DNA of 64,000 nucleotides. Origin: Thermoguttaceae bacterium. Lineage in GTDB: Bacteria; Planctomycetota; Planctomycetia; Pirellulales; Thermoguttaceae. Below the pieces are notes generated by a model. That model worked only from the letters and a program-made list of their open reading frames with translations. It had not been told where the DNA came from and did no database searches. This document shows positions 16,858 through 25,121 of this stretch, one piece after another; within the stretch, counting starts at the first letter, position 1, and each line of letters begins with the position of its first letter. The stretch spans positions 1 to 64,000 of the forward strand of contig JAFRFG010000046.1 of the NCBI GenBank assembly GCA_017434455.1, written 5' to 3'. The position numbers were made by a program, and so were the translations under genes.

Positions 16858-19002
16858 ATGAATAATTTCTGGCGCGCCATTCGACTGACATTCAAATACC
16901 GTCTTACCATTGTGATCACGGTGTTGTGCGCGCTCTTTTTGGCGTTTTTCTGGGGGGCCAACATCACGGCGGTCTTCCCCTTGGTACAAATCTCCTTCAA
17001 TGGCGAAACCGTCGGCGACTACTGGACCAAAGAGATCGCGGCCAAAACCGACGCGCTGGCGGAGTATAAAATTAAAAAGGCCGCTTTGCAAGATGAATTA
17101 AAAGGTCTCCTGGCCGAGGATGGGAAGATTCTTCTCCCCAAAACGGACCGGCGGTACGCCGAGGTTCAAAAAGGGCGTCTGGCCCTGGGAAAACTCCAGC
17201 GGGACGAGCAGACCGCCGAGAAGGGACTCGACGGTCTTCGCCGCGCCCAGCCGTACGTCGACCGCTTCGCGCCGAAAACCCCGTACGGGACGGTGGTGGT
17301 CCTGATGCTTCTGGTGATCGCCGGAACGGTGATCAAATCGATCTTTACCTACATTCACACCTACCTGTCGACCCGGCTCGGTATGCTCGGGATTTACGAA
17401 CTGCGGGAGCTGTTCTTCAGCAAGGCAATCCATTTCGAGGTCGATTACTATTCGAACAACGGTGTCGCGGACACGATGAGCCGTTTCACCAACGATACGG
17501 GGGGGATCAAGGACGGGATCACCATCTTCTACGGCAAGCTGATCCGGGAGCCGCTGAAATTGGTCGTCTGCCTCATCGGCGCGGCACTGATCAGCTGGCA
17601 GCTTCTGTTGCTGACGCTCGTCTTTATCCCCGCCGTCGGCTGGATGATCGCCTGGATGGCAAAGAAAATTAAAAAGACCGTCCGCAACGCGCTCATGGAG
17701 ATGGTCAATATGTACGCCCGGATCGGCGAGACCTTTCGTTCGATTCGAATCATAAAAGTCTTCAATCGAGAGCGCCTGGAGCGGGCGAAATTCCGCCGCA
17801 CGAACCGAAAGAACCTGCAGAAAGGCCTGAAAACCGCGAAGTACAACGCGCTGATCAGCCCAATGACCGAAATCATGGGGATCGCGATCCTCGTCACCGT
17901 CATCCTCTTCAGCGCCTGGCTGGTCATTACCGGCGAGACCTCCATCTGGGGGATCCCGATGCTCCGGCATCCCCTTTCCCTCGGCGGCATTATCCTCTTC
18001 TTCGGTTTTTTGATCGGCGCCTCCGACCCGGCGCGGCGTCTGTCCGATATCTTCTCTCAGCTCCAAGGCGCGGTCTCGGCGGCCGACCGGGTCTATGAGA
18101 TCATCGACCGCGAGAACACCATTCCGGAGGCGGTCCCCCCCAAGCGGCTGCGCCGGTTCGAGAAGCGGATCGTGCTGGAGCATGTTGATTTCTCGTACGA
18201 CATCGAGCGGCAGCGGATCTCCCACGCGCTGGAGAGGACGCAAAAAGAAAAGACAAAAGGAACATCGGCCGCCAACTTACGCGGACCGAACTATGTTCTG
18301 CACGATATCTCGCTGGAAATCCCGTTCGGCGAGACGATCGCCATCGTCGGGAGGTCGGGGTGCGGAAAGAGTACGCTGCTGAGCTTGATCCCCCGTTTCA
18401 CCGACCCGACCGGCGGCGTGGTCTCGATCGACGATATTCCGCTGACCGATGTTCGGCTGTTTGATCTGCGGCAGCAGATCGGACTGATCACGCAAAGCCC
18501 GATCATCTTCAACGCCTCCGTCGAAGAGAATATTCGCTACGGGACCTATGGCCGGTCGTTCGACGAGGTGGTCGACGCGGCCAAGCGCGCCTACGCCCAC
18601 GACTTTATCGTCAACGACCTCGAGGACGGCTACCAAACAAACCTCGGTCCCGACGGCGCGCGCCTCTCCGGAGGGCAGATGCAGCGAATTACGATCGCGC
18701 GGGCGATTCTCAAAGATCCCCGCATTCTTCTCCTCGACGAGGCGACCAGCCAGATCGATATGGAGAGCGAACGGCTCATCCACGAGGCGCTCAAGGGGTT
18801 CATCGGCCGAAGGACAACCATCATTGTCACCCACCGCCTCGGCGCGCTCCCCCTGGCCGACCGTGTCGTCGTGATGAAAGAAGGGCGGATCCGTCATGTC
18901 GGAACGCATGAGGAGCTGATGAAGGAAAGCAGCTATTATCAGGGCCTCTTTACCAACCCGATGGAACAGCCGGCGCACAAAACCAGCCCGGCGCAGAACT
19001 AA
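16858..19002 (+). CDS. ABC exporter (MsbA-like), fused membrane and ATPase domains
   Basis: 714 residues. The N-terminal transmembrane domain (about 1-420) contains six predicted membrane segments. An unusually long Lys/Glu/Asp-rich extracytoplasmic insertion lies between the first two (about 50-140, coiled-coil-like). The ATPase domain has Walker A GRSGCGKS at 498-505, the Q-loop (GLITQSP), signature LSGGQ at 603-607, Walker B ILLLDE at 623-628 and the H-loop THR. The half-transporter would dimerise and export a lipid-like or peptide substrate. An extra stretch (ISHALERTQKEKTKGTSAANL) is inserted before the Walker A strand. It is followed by the DUF4159 protein after 20 bp. Confidence 0.9.
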   Translation: MNNFWRAIRLTFKYRLTIVITVLCALFLAFFWGANITAVFPLVQISFNGETVGDYWTKEIAAKTDALAEYKIKKAALQDELKGLLAEDGKILLPKTDRRYAEVQKGRLALGKLQRDEQTAEKGLDGLRRAQPYVDRFAPKTPYGTVVVLMLLVIAGTVIKSIFTYIHTYLSTRLGMLGIYELRELFFSKAIHFEVDYYSNNGVADTMSRFTNDTGGIKDGITIFYGKLIREPLKLVVCLIGAALISWQLLLLTLVFIPAVGWMIAWMAKKIKKTVRNALMEMVNMYARIGETFRSIRIIKVFNRERLERAKFRRTNRKNLQKGLKTAKYNALISPMTEIMGIAILVTVILFSAWLVITGETSIWGIPMLRHPLSLGGIILFFGFLIGASDPARRLSDIFSQLQGAVSAADRVYEIIDRENTIPEAVPPKRLRRFEKRIVLEHVDFSYDIERQRISHALERTQKEKTKGTSAANLRGPNYVLHDISLEIPFGETIAIVGRSGCGKSTLLSLIPRFTDPTGGVVSIDDIPLTDVRLFDLRQQIGLITQSPIIFNASVEENIRYGTYGRSFDEVVDAAKRAYAHDFIVNDLEDGYQTNLGPDGARLSGGQMQRITIARAILKDPRILLLDEATSQIDMESERLIHEALKGFIGRRTTIIVTHRLGALPLADRVVVMKEGRIRHVGTHEELMKESSYYQGLFTNPMEQPAHKTSPAQN

Positions 19003-19022
19003 AAGCCGACGGGGAAAAAACA

Positions 19023-21545
19023 ATGCCGCGCTTGTGTTTGCTTCCGATTCTCCTGTGCGCCTGGGTCGGCACGGCGCTGTGGGCGGCCGATACCGGCACG
19101 GAAGAACAGGAAGACTTTCTGACCCCCGAAGCGGTTCTGCGCGCCATCGAGGGGGGAGTCGATTACCTGCGGTCGACGCAAAACCCGAACGGTTCGTGGG
19201 AAGGGTTCCCCAGTTACGAACCGGGGGGAACCGCCCTTGTCCTGCTGGCGCTTCTGGCCTCCGGGGCGGCGCCCGACGACCCGGCCGTCGCCAAGGGGCT
19301 GGGATACCTGCGTCAGTTTCCCAAAGAGCCGTCCCAGTGGCAGACCTATCCGGTCTCGCTTCAGACGATGGTTTTCTGCCAGGCGGGCAATACCGAGGCG
19401 GACCGCGCTTTGATCGAGCGAAACGTCAAGTGGCTGGTCGATCGGCAGTTTCGAACCAATAACGCTTATCGAGGGGGATGGTCCTACACCGGCGATGTCC
19501 CGGAAAACAGCCGGACCGACAACTCCAACTCACAGTTCGCCGCGCTGGCGCTGTACGAGGCGCGGAGGATCGGTATCCCGGTTCCGGACGAAACCTGGGC
19601 GCTTTTGCGGGACTATTGGATACGGATGCAGAATCCCGACGGCTCGTGGGGCTACAAAGCCGGTACCGCCGCCAAGCGCTCGGGGGGGGCACCCTCGGAG
19701 GAACTGACCGGAAGCGGCTCCGGGACGGGGAGCATGACCTGCGCGGGAATCGCCGCCTTGGCGATCGCCGGCGATGTCGAAAATAAGGGGGCCGCGCGAA
19801 TCGACGCCGACCGGGTCGAGTGCTGCCAGCCGACCGAGGGAGATCTCTCATCGCGGATCGATCGGGGCCTGGCCTGGCTCGGGAAACACTTTAGCGTCCG
19901 GCACAACCCGGGGACCGATATCGGGTCCGACTCCTGGCTGTTCTACTATCTCTACGGCGTGGAGCGGGTCGGACGGCTCACCTCGAACCGATTCATCGGC
20001 CAAAGCGACTGGTACCGTGAGGGGGCCGACTTCCTTCTGCGCAAAAAGGGGATGCTCAATAAGTACTGGAAGGCGGGGACCGATCTGGAGAAGGTCAACT
20101 CCATCTCCACCGCGTTCGCGCTGCTGTTTCTTTCCAAGGGACGCTGGCCGGTTCTCATCTCCAAACTCCGCTACGAGGCCCCCGAACAGCCGGAAGGGGA
20201 GGCGTGGAATCTCCATCCGAACGACCTGGGCCACCTGACCGAATTCATCGAAAGACGCTGGCAGCGCAATCTGATCTATCAGGTGATCGACGCCTCCAAG
20301 GCGACGGTCGACGATTATATGCAGACCCCCGTGCTCTATATCTGCGGCCGCGTCTCCCCCCTGCCGGAAGAGCCCGGCGCCCGAAAACAATTCGTCGAGA
20401 ACCTGCGCGGGTACCTGGAACAAGGGGGATTCATCCTCGCCGAGGCGCTCGACGGCGACACGACCTTTCGTTCGGGCTTCTTCGAGCTGGCCGCCGAGCT
20501 GTTCCCCGACCAGCCGCAGGGAGGACTGCGGCTGCTCCCCGACGACCACCCGGTCTGGAATCAGGAAGTCACGATCCCGAGCCATCTGCTGCGTCCCCTG
20601 TACGGGGTCGATTTCGGCTGCCGAACCAGCGTGATCTTTATCGGGGATCCGACCGGCACCGCCTCGCCGGACGGCGGCGCGATGAGCGTCGGCGAGGTGC
20701 GAAGTTCCGTCTCCTGCCTTTGGGAACTGGGGCAAAAATCCGATCGCCCGCTCCCCGAGAAGGTCAACAGCGAAGTCGCCGCGGCCTTCGCTCTGGGGGA
20801 AAATATCCTGGCCTACGCCACCGGGCGGGAGCTGCGCTTCAAGGAGGATACCCCCGATAAGGTGTCACTTAGGGCCGATGCCCCCAGTGCCAGCGGGCTT
20901 TTTGTCGGTATTCTCGACCATGGGGGAGGATCGCGCTGTGCCCCTCGGGCGATTCCGAACCTGATGAAACAGCTCGCCAGCGACTTCGGGATCCCGGCCG
21001 AAACCGAGGTCGGGTTGGTTCGCGCCTCGGGAGACGACCTGTATCGCTATCCGATTCTTTTCCTGCACGGCCGCGGCGCGCTGAATTTCACCGACGAGCA
21101 AATCACGCGGCTTCGGCTCTACTTCGATCGCGGGGGGTTCCTCTTCGCCAACGCCATTTGCGCCGCGCCGGCGTTTGACCGATCGATTCGGGCGGAACTG
21201 AAAAAGATCTTTCCCGACACCCCGCTGGAGAGGATCCCCGCGGACGACCCGCTCTTCACCGGCAAAAGCGGCGGGTTTGAGATTCGGGAACTGGAGATTC
21301 GTCTCCCCGCGGCGAAAGACCCGGCGCGGGCGGGGCAAAGCAAGGGGAAAATCGGCCAAATCGTCAAACAGGCGCCGGAGCTGTACGGAATCAAAAGCGA
21401 TGGACGCTGGGTGGTGGTCGTCTCCCCCTACGACGTCAGCTGCGCGCTGGAAGGACACGCCTCGGCCGAGTGTGCCGGTTATACGAAACAAAGCGCGGCG
21501 CGGCTGTCGATCAATATTCTGCTCTACGCGGCGGAATACCTGTGA
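19023..21545 (+). CDS. Secreted protein with squalene-cyclase-type repeats and DUF4159 domains
   Basis: 840 residues with a signal peptide (MPRLCLLPILLCAWVGTALWA). Residues about 30-330 are prenyltransferase/squalene-oxidase-type repeats: GVDYLRSTQNPNGSWEG, GGTALVLLALLASG, RMQNPDGSWGYKAG and GLAWLGKHF. A first DUF4159-like segment is at about 390-580 (VLYICGRVSPLPEEP, YLEQGGFILAEA, FFELAAELFPDQP). A canonical DUF4159 follows at about 620-840 (ILFLHGRGALNFTDEQI, LRLYFDRGGFLFANAICA, ending AARLSINILLYAAEYL). Such fusions are typical of planctomycetes; the function is unknown. It is 20 bp from the ABC exporter, so they form an operon and probably work together in the envelope. Confidence 0.8.
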   Translation: MPRLCLLPILLCAWVGTALWAADTGTEEQEDFLTPEAVLRAIEGGVDYLRSTQNPNGSWEGFPSYEPGGTALVLLALLASGAAPDDPAVAKGLGYLRQFPKEPSQWQTYPVSLQTMVFCQAGNTEADRALIERNVKWLVDRQFRTNNAYRGGWSYTGDVPENSRTDNSNSQFAALALYEARRIGIPVPDETWALLRDYWIRMQNPDGSWGYKAGTAAKRSGGAPSEELTGSGSGTGSMTCAGIAALAIAGDVENKGAARIDADRVECCQPTEGDLSSRIDRGLAWLGKHFSVRHNPGTDIGSDSWLFYYLYGVERVGRLTSNRFIGQSDWYREGADFLLRKKGMLNKYWKAGTDLEKVNSISTAFALLFLSKGRWPVLISKLRYEAPEQPEGEAWNLHPNDLGHLTEFIERRWQRNLIYQVIDASKATVDDYMQTPVLYICGRVSPLPEEPGARKQFVENLRGYLEQGGFILAEALDGDTTFRSGFFELAAELFPDQPQGGLRLLPDDHPVWNQEVTIPSHLLRPLYGVDFGCRTSVIFIGDPTGTASPDGGAMSVGEVRSSVSCLWELGQKSDRPLPEKVNSEVAAAFALGENILAYATGRELRFKEDTPDKVSLRADAPSASGLFVGILDHGGGSRCAPRAIPNLMKQLASDFGIPAETEVGLVRASGDDLYRYPILFLHGRGALNFTDEQITRLRLYFDRGGFLFANAICAAPAFDRSIRAELKKIFPDTPLERIPADDPLFTGKSGGFEIRELEIRLPAAKDPARAGQSKGKIGQIVKQAPELYGIKSDGRWVVVVSPYDVSCALEGHASAECAGYTKQSAARLSINILLYAAEYL

Positions 21546-21565
21546 TCCGCTTGAACAGAAGCCGC

Positions 21566-22726
21566 TCAGTTGAGCTCATCGTCGGAGGCGAGACACTCTT
21601 TGAGCTTTTCGAAAACCTCGGGGGAGTCGAGTTTAAAGACCAAAAAGAAACGGTTGTCCTCACAAGTCGGCTCGGCATGGGCCAGAAGCTCCAGCCACAG
21701 GGCCTGAGACGGGGTGAGCGTATCACGCCCCTGGGCCCACTGGGTGTAGACATCTCGGCTTTGGTAGAAGAGCTCTTGAAGCTCGGCGGAGGACTCGTTC
21801 TTGGTACAGTCGAACGTGACGGTCACCGTCGTCACGCCCGAGATCTCTTGGGCGGTAAGCTGAATAGTACGCACGTCGTCGGCGAGGCGCGAAAGGGCCG
21901 GCGCGAACGCTCGGGCCCGGCTGTCTTCCGGCCGGGCGGCCAGATTATCGGCCAAGAGACGAAGGGCCGGCTGCTGCATCCCGACCAAAAGAAAGAGGGA
22001 ATCGGACCGGGTTAAGGCCCCCGCAAGCTCTTTGGACTGCGGGAATTTCCCCTTCACGGTCTGGAGCGGCCCCTCGTTGGCGGAAAGGACGAAGAGACTC
22101 TTCCCCCGGTCGTTTGGCAGAGGGGAGACCCAGTCGAGGAAAAGGGTCCGCTGGGGATGCCGCGACCCGGCGGAAACAAACCCGCGCGGCAGCGACGGCC
22201 CGGCGCGGTTCTCGGCGTATCCGGACTGCTCCAGCGCGGCGGTGGTAAGCTGGAGGATGGAATCGGGGAGGAAATCGGTGACAAAGATCAACGACGGGCT
22301 TCCCGGGTAGAGAGAACCGTTCTCGTCCAGGAGGAGATTTCCCCAAACCCCCTGCAAGTTAAAGAAGAAGAGGTTCATCGGCTCCTGGAAAGAGGGGGAC
22401 GAGTGAAAGACCTTCGTCAGGACATCCGCCAGCGGGGAACTCGGATCGGAAAGCCAGCGGGAATTCAGCCGGGTGAGATGCCTGGTGAAAAACAGCGACC
22501 ACTGCGGGGAATTGAGGATCTTTTCGGCCAGCTGCGTATGGACCAGCTTGTTCGGCGAGACAAAAAACGAAACGGACGCGGCGATGGGAGCGTTTTGCGG
22601 CGCGGCGGCGGCCGTTTCGGCCGAGGGGACCTGTTCCTGACCCAGAACCGAGGCAAACAGCGGCAGAACCGTCAGCATAGCCAACGCCAGCGGGATGACT
22701 GTCACACGCGCAATCGGGCGGAACAC
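21566..22726 (-). CDS. Secreted protein of unknown function
   Basis: 386 residues, GTG start at 22726 with AAAGGAAA upstream. The signal peptide is RPIARVTVIPLALAMLTVLPLFASVLG. The mature part alternates helices and strands (VSFFVSPNKLVHTQLAEKILNS, SLIFVTDFLPDSILQLTTAALEQSG, LSRLADDVRTIQLTAQEISGVTTVTVTFDCT). This pattern is seen in several planctomycete secreted hypotheticals related to DUF3352-like proteins, but I cannot confirm the family. It converges with the DUF4159 gene across a 20-bp gap. No catalytic motif is visible. Confidence 0.65.
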   Translation of the reverse strand: MFRPIARVTVIPLALAMLTVLPLFASVLGQEQVPSAETAAAAPQNAPIAASVSFFVSPNKLVHTQLAEKILNSPQWSLFFTRHLTRLNSRWLSDPSSPLADVLTKVFHSSPSFQEPMNLFFFNLQGVWGNLLLDENGSLYPGSPSLIFVTDFLPDSILQLTTAALEQSGYAENRAGPSLPRGFVSAGSRHPQRTLFLDWVSPLPNDRGKSLFVLSANEGPLQTVKGKFPQSKELAGALTRSDSLFLLVGMQQPALRLLADNLAARPEDSRARAFAPALSRLADDVRTIQLTAQEISGVTTVTVTFDCTKNESSAELQELFYQSRDVYTQWAQGRDTLTPSQALWLELLAHAEPTCEDNRFFLVFKLDSPEVFEKLKECLASDDELN

Positions 22727-22846
22727 GGTCTTTTTCCTTTTTTGAAAAACGGTCTGTCTCTTCTGTCGGTATCGTTTCGCGTCGGTGTCGCTCTGTGTCG
22801 GTGTTACTGCTTTCTTTACGCAATCACCCGGCGATATACCTGTGTC

Positions 22847-23113
22847 TTACTTGGACAGGTCAGAGGTTTTTTCGGCCGCGGCACCGCTCTCGGCGCTTTG
22901 AGAAGAGTCCTCCTGCGGGGGGTTGCTTAAAGGACAGTCCTCATCGACCCCTTCGGGCAGGGGCAGAGAGAACCGGTCCCCCGGTTTGCTTCCGGGGTTG
23001 GGAAACTCATTGACGATCGTGCCGAATTCCTCACGGTCAGCCGCGGAAGAACCGCAGCCGGCCGCGGGGAGAATCAGCGCCAGCACCGTGGCGGCAGCGA
23101 GAAGAGCTCTCAT
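22847..23113 (-). CDS. Small lipoprotein
   Basis: 88 residues. AAGGAGAG upstream gives a strong start. The N-terminus MRALLAAATVLALILPAAGC is a lipoprotein signal with lipid-anchor Cys20. The mature 68 residues are acidic and Pro/Ser-rich (GVDEDCPLSNPPQEDSS), probably disordered. No function can be assigned. It lies 49 bp downstream of leuA on the same strand and 120 bp before the secreted protein at 22726, so the three may share a transcript. Confidence 0.7.
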   Translation of the reverse strand: MRALLAAATVLALILPAAGCGSSAADREEFGTIVNEFPNPGSKPGDRFSLPLPEGVDEDCPLSNPPQEDSSQSAESGAAAEKTSDLSK

Positions 23114-23162
23114 CTGAACTACTCTCCTTATGTGATGGAAAACCCCTTGCGGGACCTAAATT

Positions 23163-24755
23163 TCAGCAGGCGCTCTTCGCCGGCACGTCGCGGTTGATGG
23201 CATCGAGCACCGCCCGGATCGCCCCCTCAACAACGTCGACCGAGACACCGCGGCCGGGGAATTCCCGCCTTTCTTTCGTCTCGGGATCCCCTTTTTCGAT
23301 CATGACGTCGATATCCGCCTGCGCGTCCTCACCGTCGGAAACCGCCTCGAGCTTAAACTCTTTCAGGTGGATCGGCAGGCAGGTAATGGTCTTGACCGCC
23401 TCGAAGGCCATATTGACCGGACCGCCGATGAGGTCGTCGCCGGACAACTCCACCGAGGCCTCGGCGCCGCAGCGCGAAAGGGTCAGCCGAATCGACGGAC
23501 TGCCCTGCCCGCAGCGCATCGAGTAGGAGATGAAGCGCCATTTGTTATCGGCCGAGTCGTCGTCGACCGACGTCTCGCGGGCATACTGGCTGACCAGGGC
23601 GATGATATCAGAGTCGTAGATACATTTTTTGCGATCGGCGAGCTTTTTGAACTCGGCGAAAATGGTATCGAGCTTTTCGGCCGGGAGCTCAATACCCAGG
23701 TGCTTGAGGCGGTCGGCCAGCGCGGCGCGGCCGCTGTGTTTGCCCAGAACCAGATCGTTCTTCGTAAAACCAACGCTCTCGGGAGACATGATCTCGTAGG
23801 TCGTCCGTTCTTTGAGGACACCGTCTTGGTGAATTCCCGCCTCGTGAGCGAAGGCGTTGCGGCCGACGATCGCCTTGTTGCGCGGTACTCTCAGACCGGT
23901 GATCCGCGAGACCAGACGGCTGGTCGGGACAAGCTTCCGAGAGTTGATATTTGTGTCGACGCGGTAGATGTCGGACCGGGTACGCATCGCCATCACGACC
24001 TCTTCGAGCGCCGAGTTGCCGGCACGCTCGCCCAGGCCGTTGATGGTGCACTCGATCTGGCCGGCGCCGGCGGCCACGGCGGCCAAGGCGTTGGCGACCG
24101 CCATCCCGAGATCGTTGTGGCAGTGGACGCTGAGGATCGCCTGGTCGATATTCGGAACGCGATTGATCAGCGCGGCGATCCGATCGAACGACTCCTGCGG
24201 GGTATCGTACCCGACGGTATCGGGGATATTGACCGTCTTCGCCCCGGCGGCGATCACCGCCTCGACCACCTGGCAGAGGTAGTCGATCTCGGTCCGGCTG
24301 CCGTCCTCGGGAGAAAACTCGACGTCATCGCAAAAGCCGCGGGCCCGTTTTACTCCGGCCACGGCCCGTTCAATCACCTGCTCTTTGCTCATCTTGAGTT
24401 TGTACTGGCGGTGAATCGGGCTGGTCGCGATAAAAACGTGGATGCGGGGCTGACGCGCCTTGGCCAGGGCCGCGCCGGCGGCATCGATATCGCCGCTCAC
24501 ACAGCGGGCCAAGCCGCAGACCGACGCGCCGTCGACCACCTTCGAAACTTCCTCAACCGACTGAAAGTCTCCCGGCGAGATGACGGGAAAACCGGCTTCG
24601 ATAACGTCAACACCAAGATCAACCAGCGCCCGAGCGACCTCGAGCTTCTCGGGAATATTCATACTGGCGCCCGGCGATTGCTCGCCATCGCGCAGGGTTG
24701 TGTCGAAGATGACGACCTTTCGCGGTTCGGCCTTTCTCTGAGTATCGTTTTCCAT
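23163..24755 (-). CDS. leuA: 2-isopropylmalate synthase
   Basis: 530 residues, the size of the long bacterial LeuA1 type. The catalytic TIM barrel has the DRE-TIM signature DTTLRDGEQSPGASMN (Arg22, Asp23). It also has the metal-binding HCHNDLGMAVANALAAV and the second signature GAGQIECTINGLGERAGN. A linker and the C-terminal LeuA dimer/regulatory domain (about 390-525) follow, so leucine feedback inhibition is expected. It condenses acetyl-CoA with 2-oxoisovalerate, the first step of leucine synthesis. The promoter is at 24813-24840. The other leu genes are not in the window. Confidence 0.93.
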   Translation of the reverse strand: MENDTQRKAEPRKVVIFDTTLRDGEQSPGASMNIPEKLEVARALVDLGVDVIEAGFPVISPGDFQSVEEVSKVVDGASVCGLARCVSGDIDAAGAALAKARQPRIHVFIATSPIHRQYKLKMSKEQVIERAVAGVKRARGFCDDVEFSPEDGSRTEIDYLCQVVEAVIAAGAKTVNIPDTVGYDTPQESFDRIAALINRVPNIDQAILSVHCHNDLGMAVANALAAVAAGAGQIECTINGLGERAGNSALEEVVMAMRTRSDIYRVDTNINSRKLVPTSRLVSRITGLRVPRNKAIVGRNAFAHEAGIHQDGVLKERTTYEIMSPESVGFTKNDLVLGKHSGRAALADRLKHLGIELPAEKLDTIFAEFKKLADRKKCIYDSDIIALVSQYARETSVDDDSADNKWRFISYSMRCGQGSPSIRLTLSRCGAEASVELSGDDLIGGPVNMAFEAVKTITCLPIHLKEFKLEAVSDGEDAQADIDVMIEKGDPETKERREFPGRGVSVDVVEGAIRAVLDAINRDVPAKSAC

Positions 24756-24812
24756 TGATTTCCTTCCAAGAACCAGAGCCCAAGCTCTGTAGTTATTCGT
24801 CGCTGATTAAAT

Positions 24813-24840
24813 ATTATACTAAGCACCCGGGCGATTACAA
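24813..24840 (-). promoter_or_regulatory. Sigma-70-type promoter for leuA
   Basis: Minus strand: -35 TTGTAA (24835-24840), 16-bp spacer, perfect -10 TATAAT (24813-24818). The leader is about 50 nt, too short for a leader-peptide attenuator. Confidence 0.6.
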
Positions 24841-24859
24841 CCTATAGTGCCCCGAGAAC

Positions 24860-24891
24860 AAAAAGGGGGCCGCGCCGGAAAAACGGCGCGG
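24860..24891 (-). terminator. Hairpin terminator facing leuA
   Basis: CCGCGCCG (24870-24877) pairs with CGGCGCGG (24884-24891) over a 6-nt loop. On the minus strand the stem is followed by CCCC and five T. It would block antisense transcription from the kinase side running into leuA. Confidence 0.5.
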
Positions 24892-24938
24892 GAAATTTCA
24901 AAAAAACGGGAATCTCTTCGGCTTCGCGGCGGCTTTTC

Positions 24939-24966
24939 GTGACAATTGCCTTGAAGTGATTATAAT
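24939..24966 (+). promoter_or_regulatory. Sigma-70-type promoter for the kinase gene
   Basis: -10 TATAAT at 24961-24966 with -35 GTGACA 16 bp upstream (24939-24944). The leader of about 150 nt is long for a single gene. Confidence 0.5.
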
Positions 24967-25121
24967 AGAGGTTGCGGCGGCGCGGCGATCCTTCCGCCGG
25001 GAGCGTTTTTGCCGCCGAAAGAAAGCGTTTGGGGAGGCACCGTTTTCCCCAAAAAGTACGGCTTTCGTTGAACGCGTATCCCCGCCCCTGCAGATGAATA
25101 AGGGGAGGAGAAAGAACATTT

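Larger units (their letters stand above)
24756..25121. other. 366-bp divergent intergenic region between leuA and the kinase gene
   Basis: Contains the leuA promoter, a hairpin that could stop minus-strand transcripts (24860-24891), and the kinase promoter. I see no gene and no recognised leucine-responsive attenuator. Confidence 0.6.
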
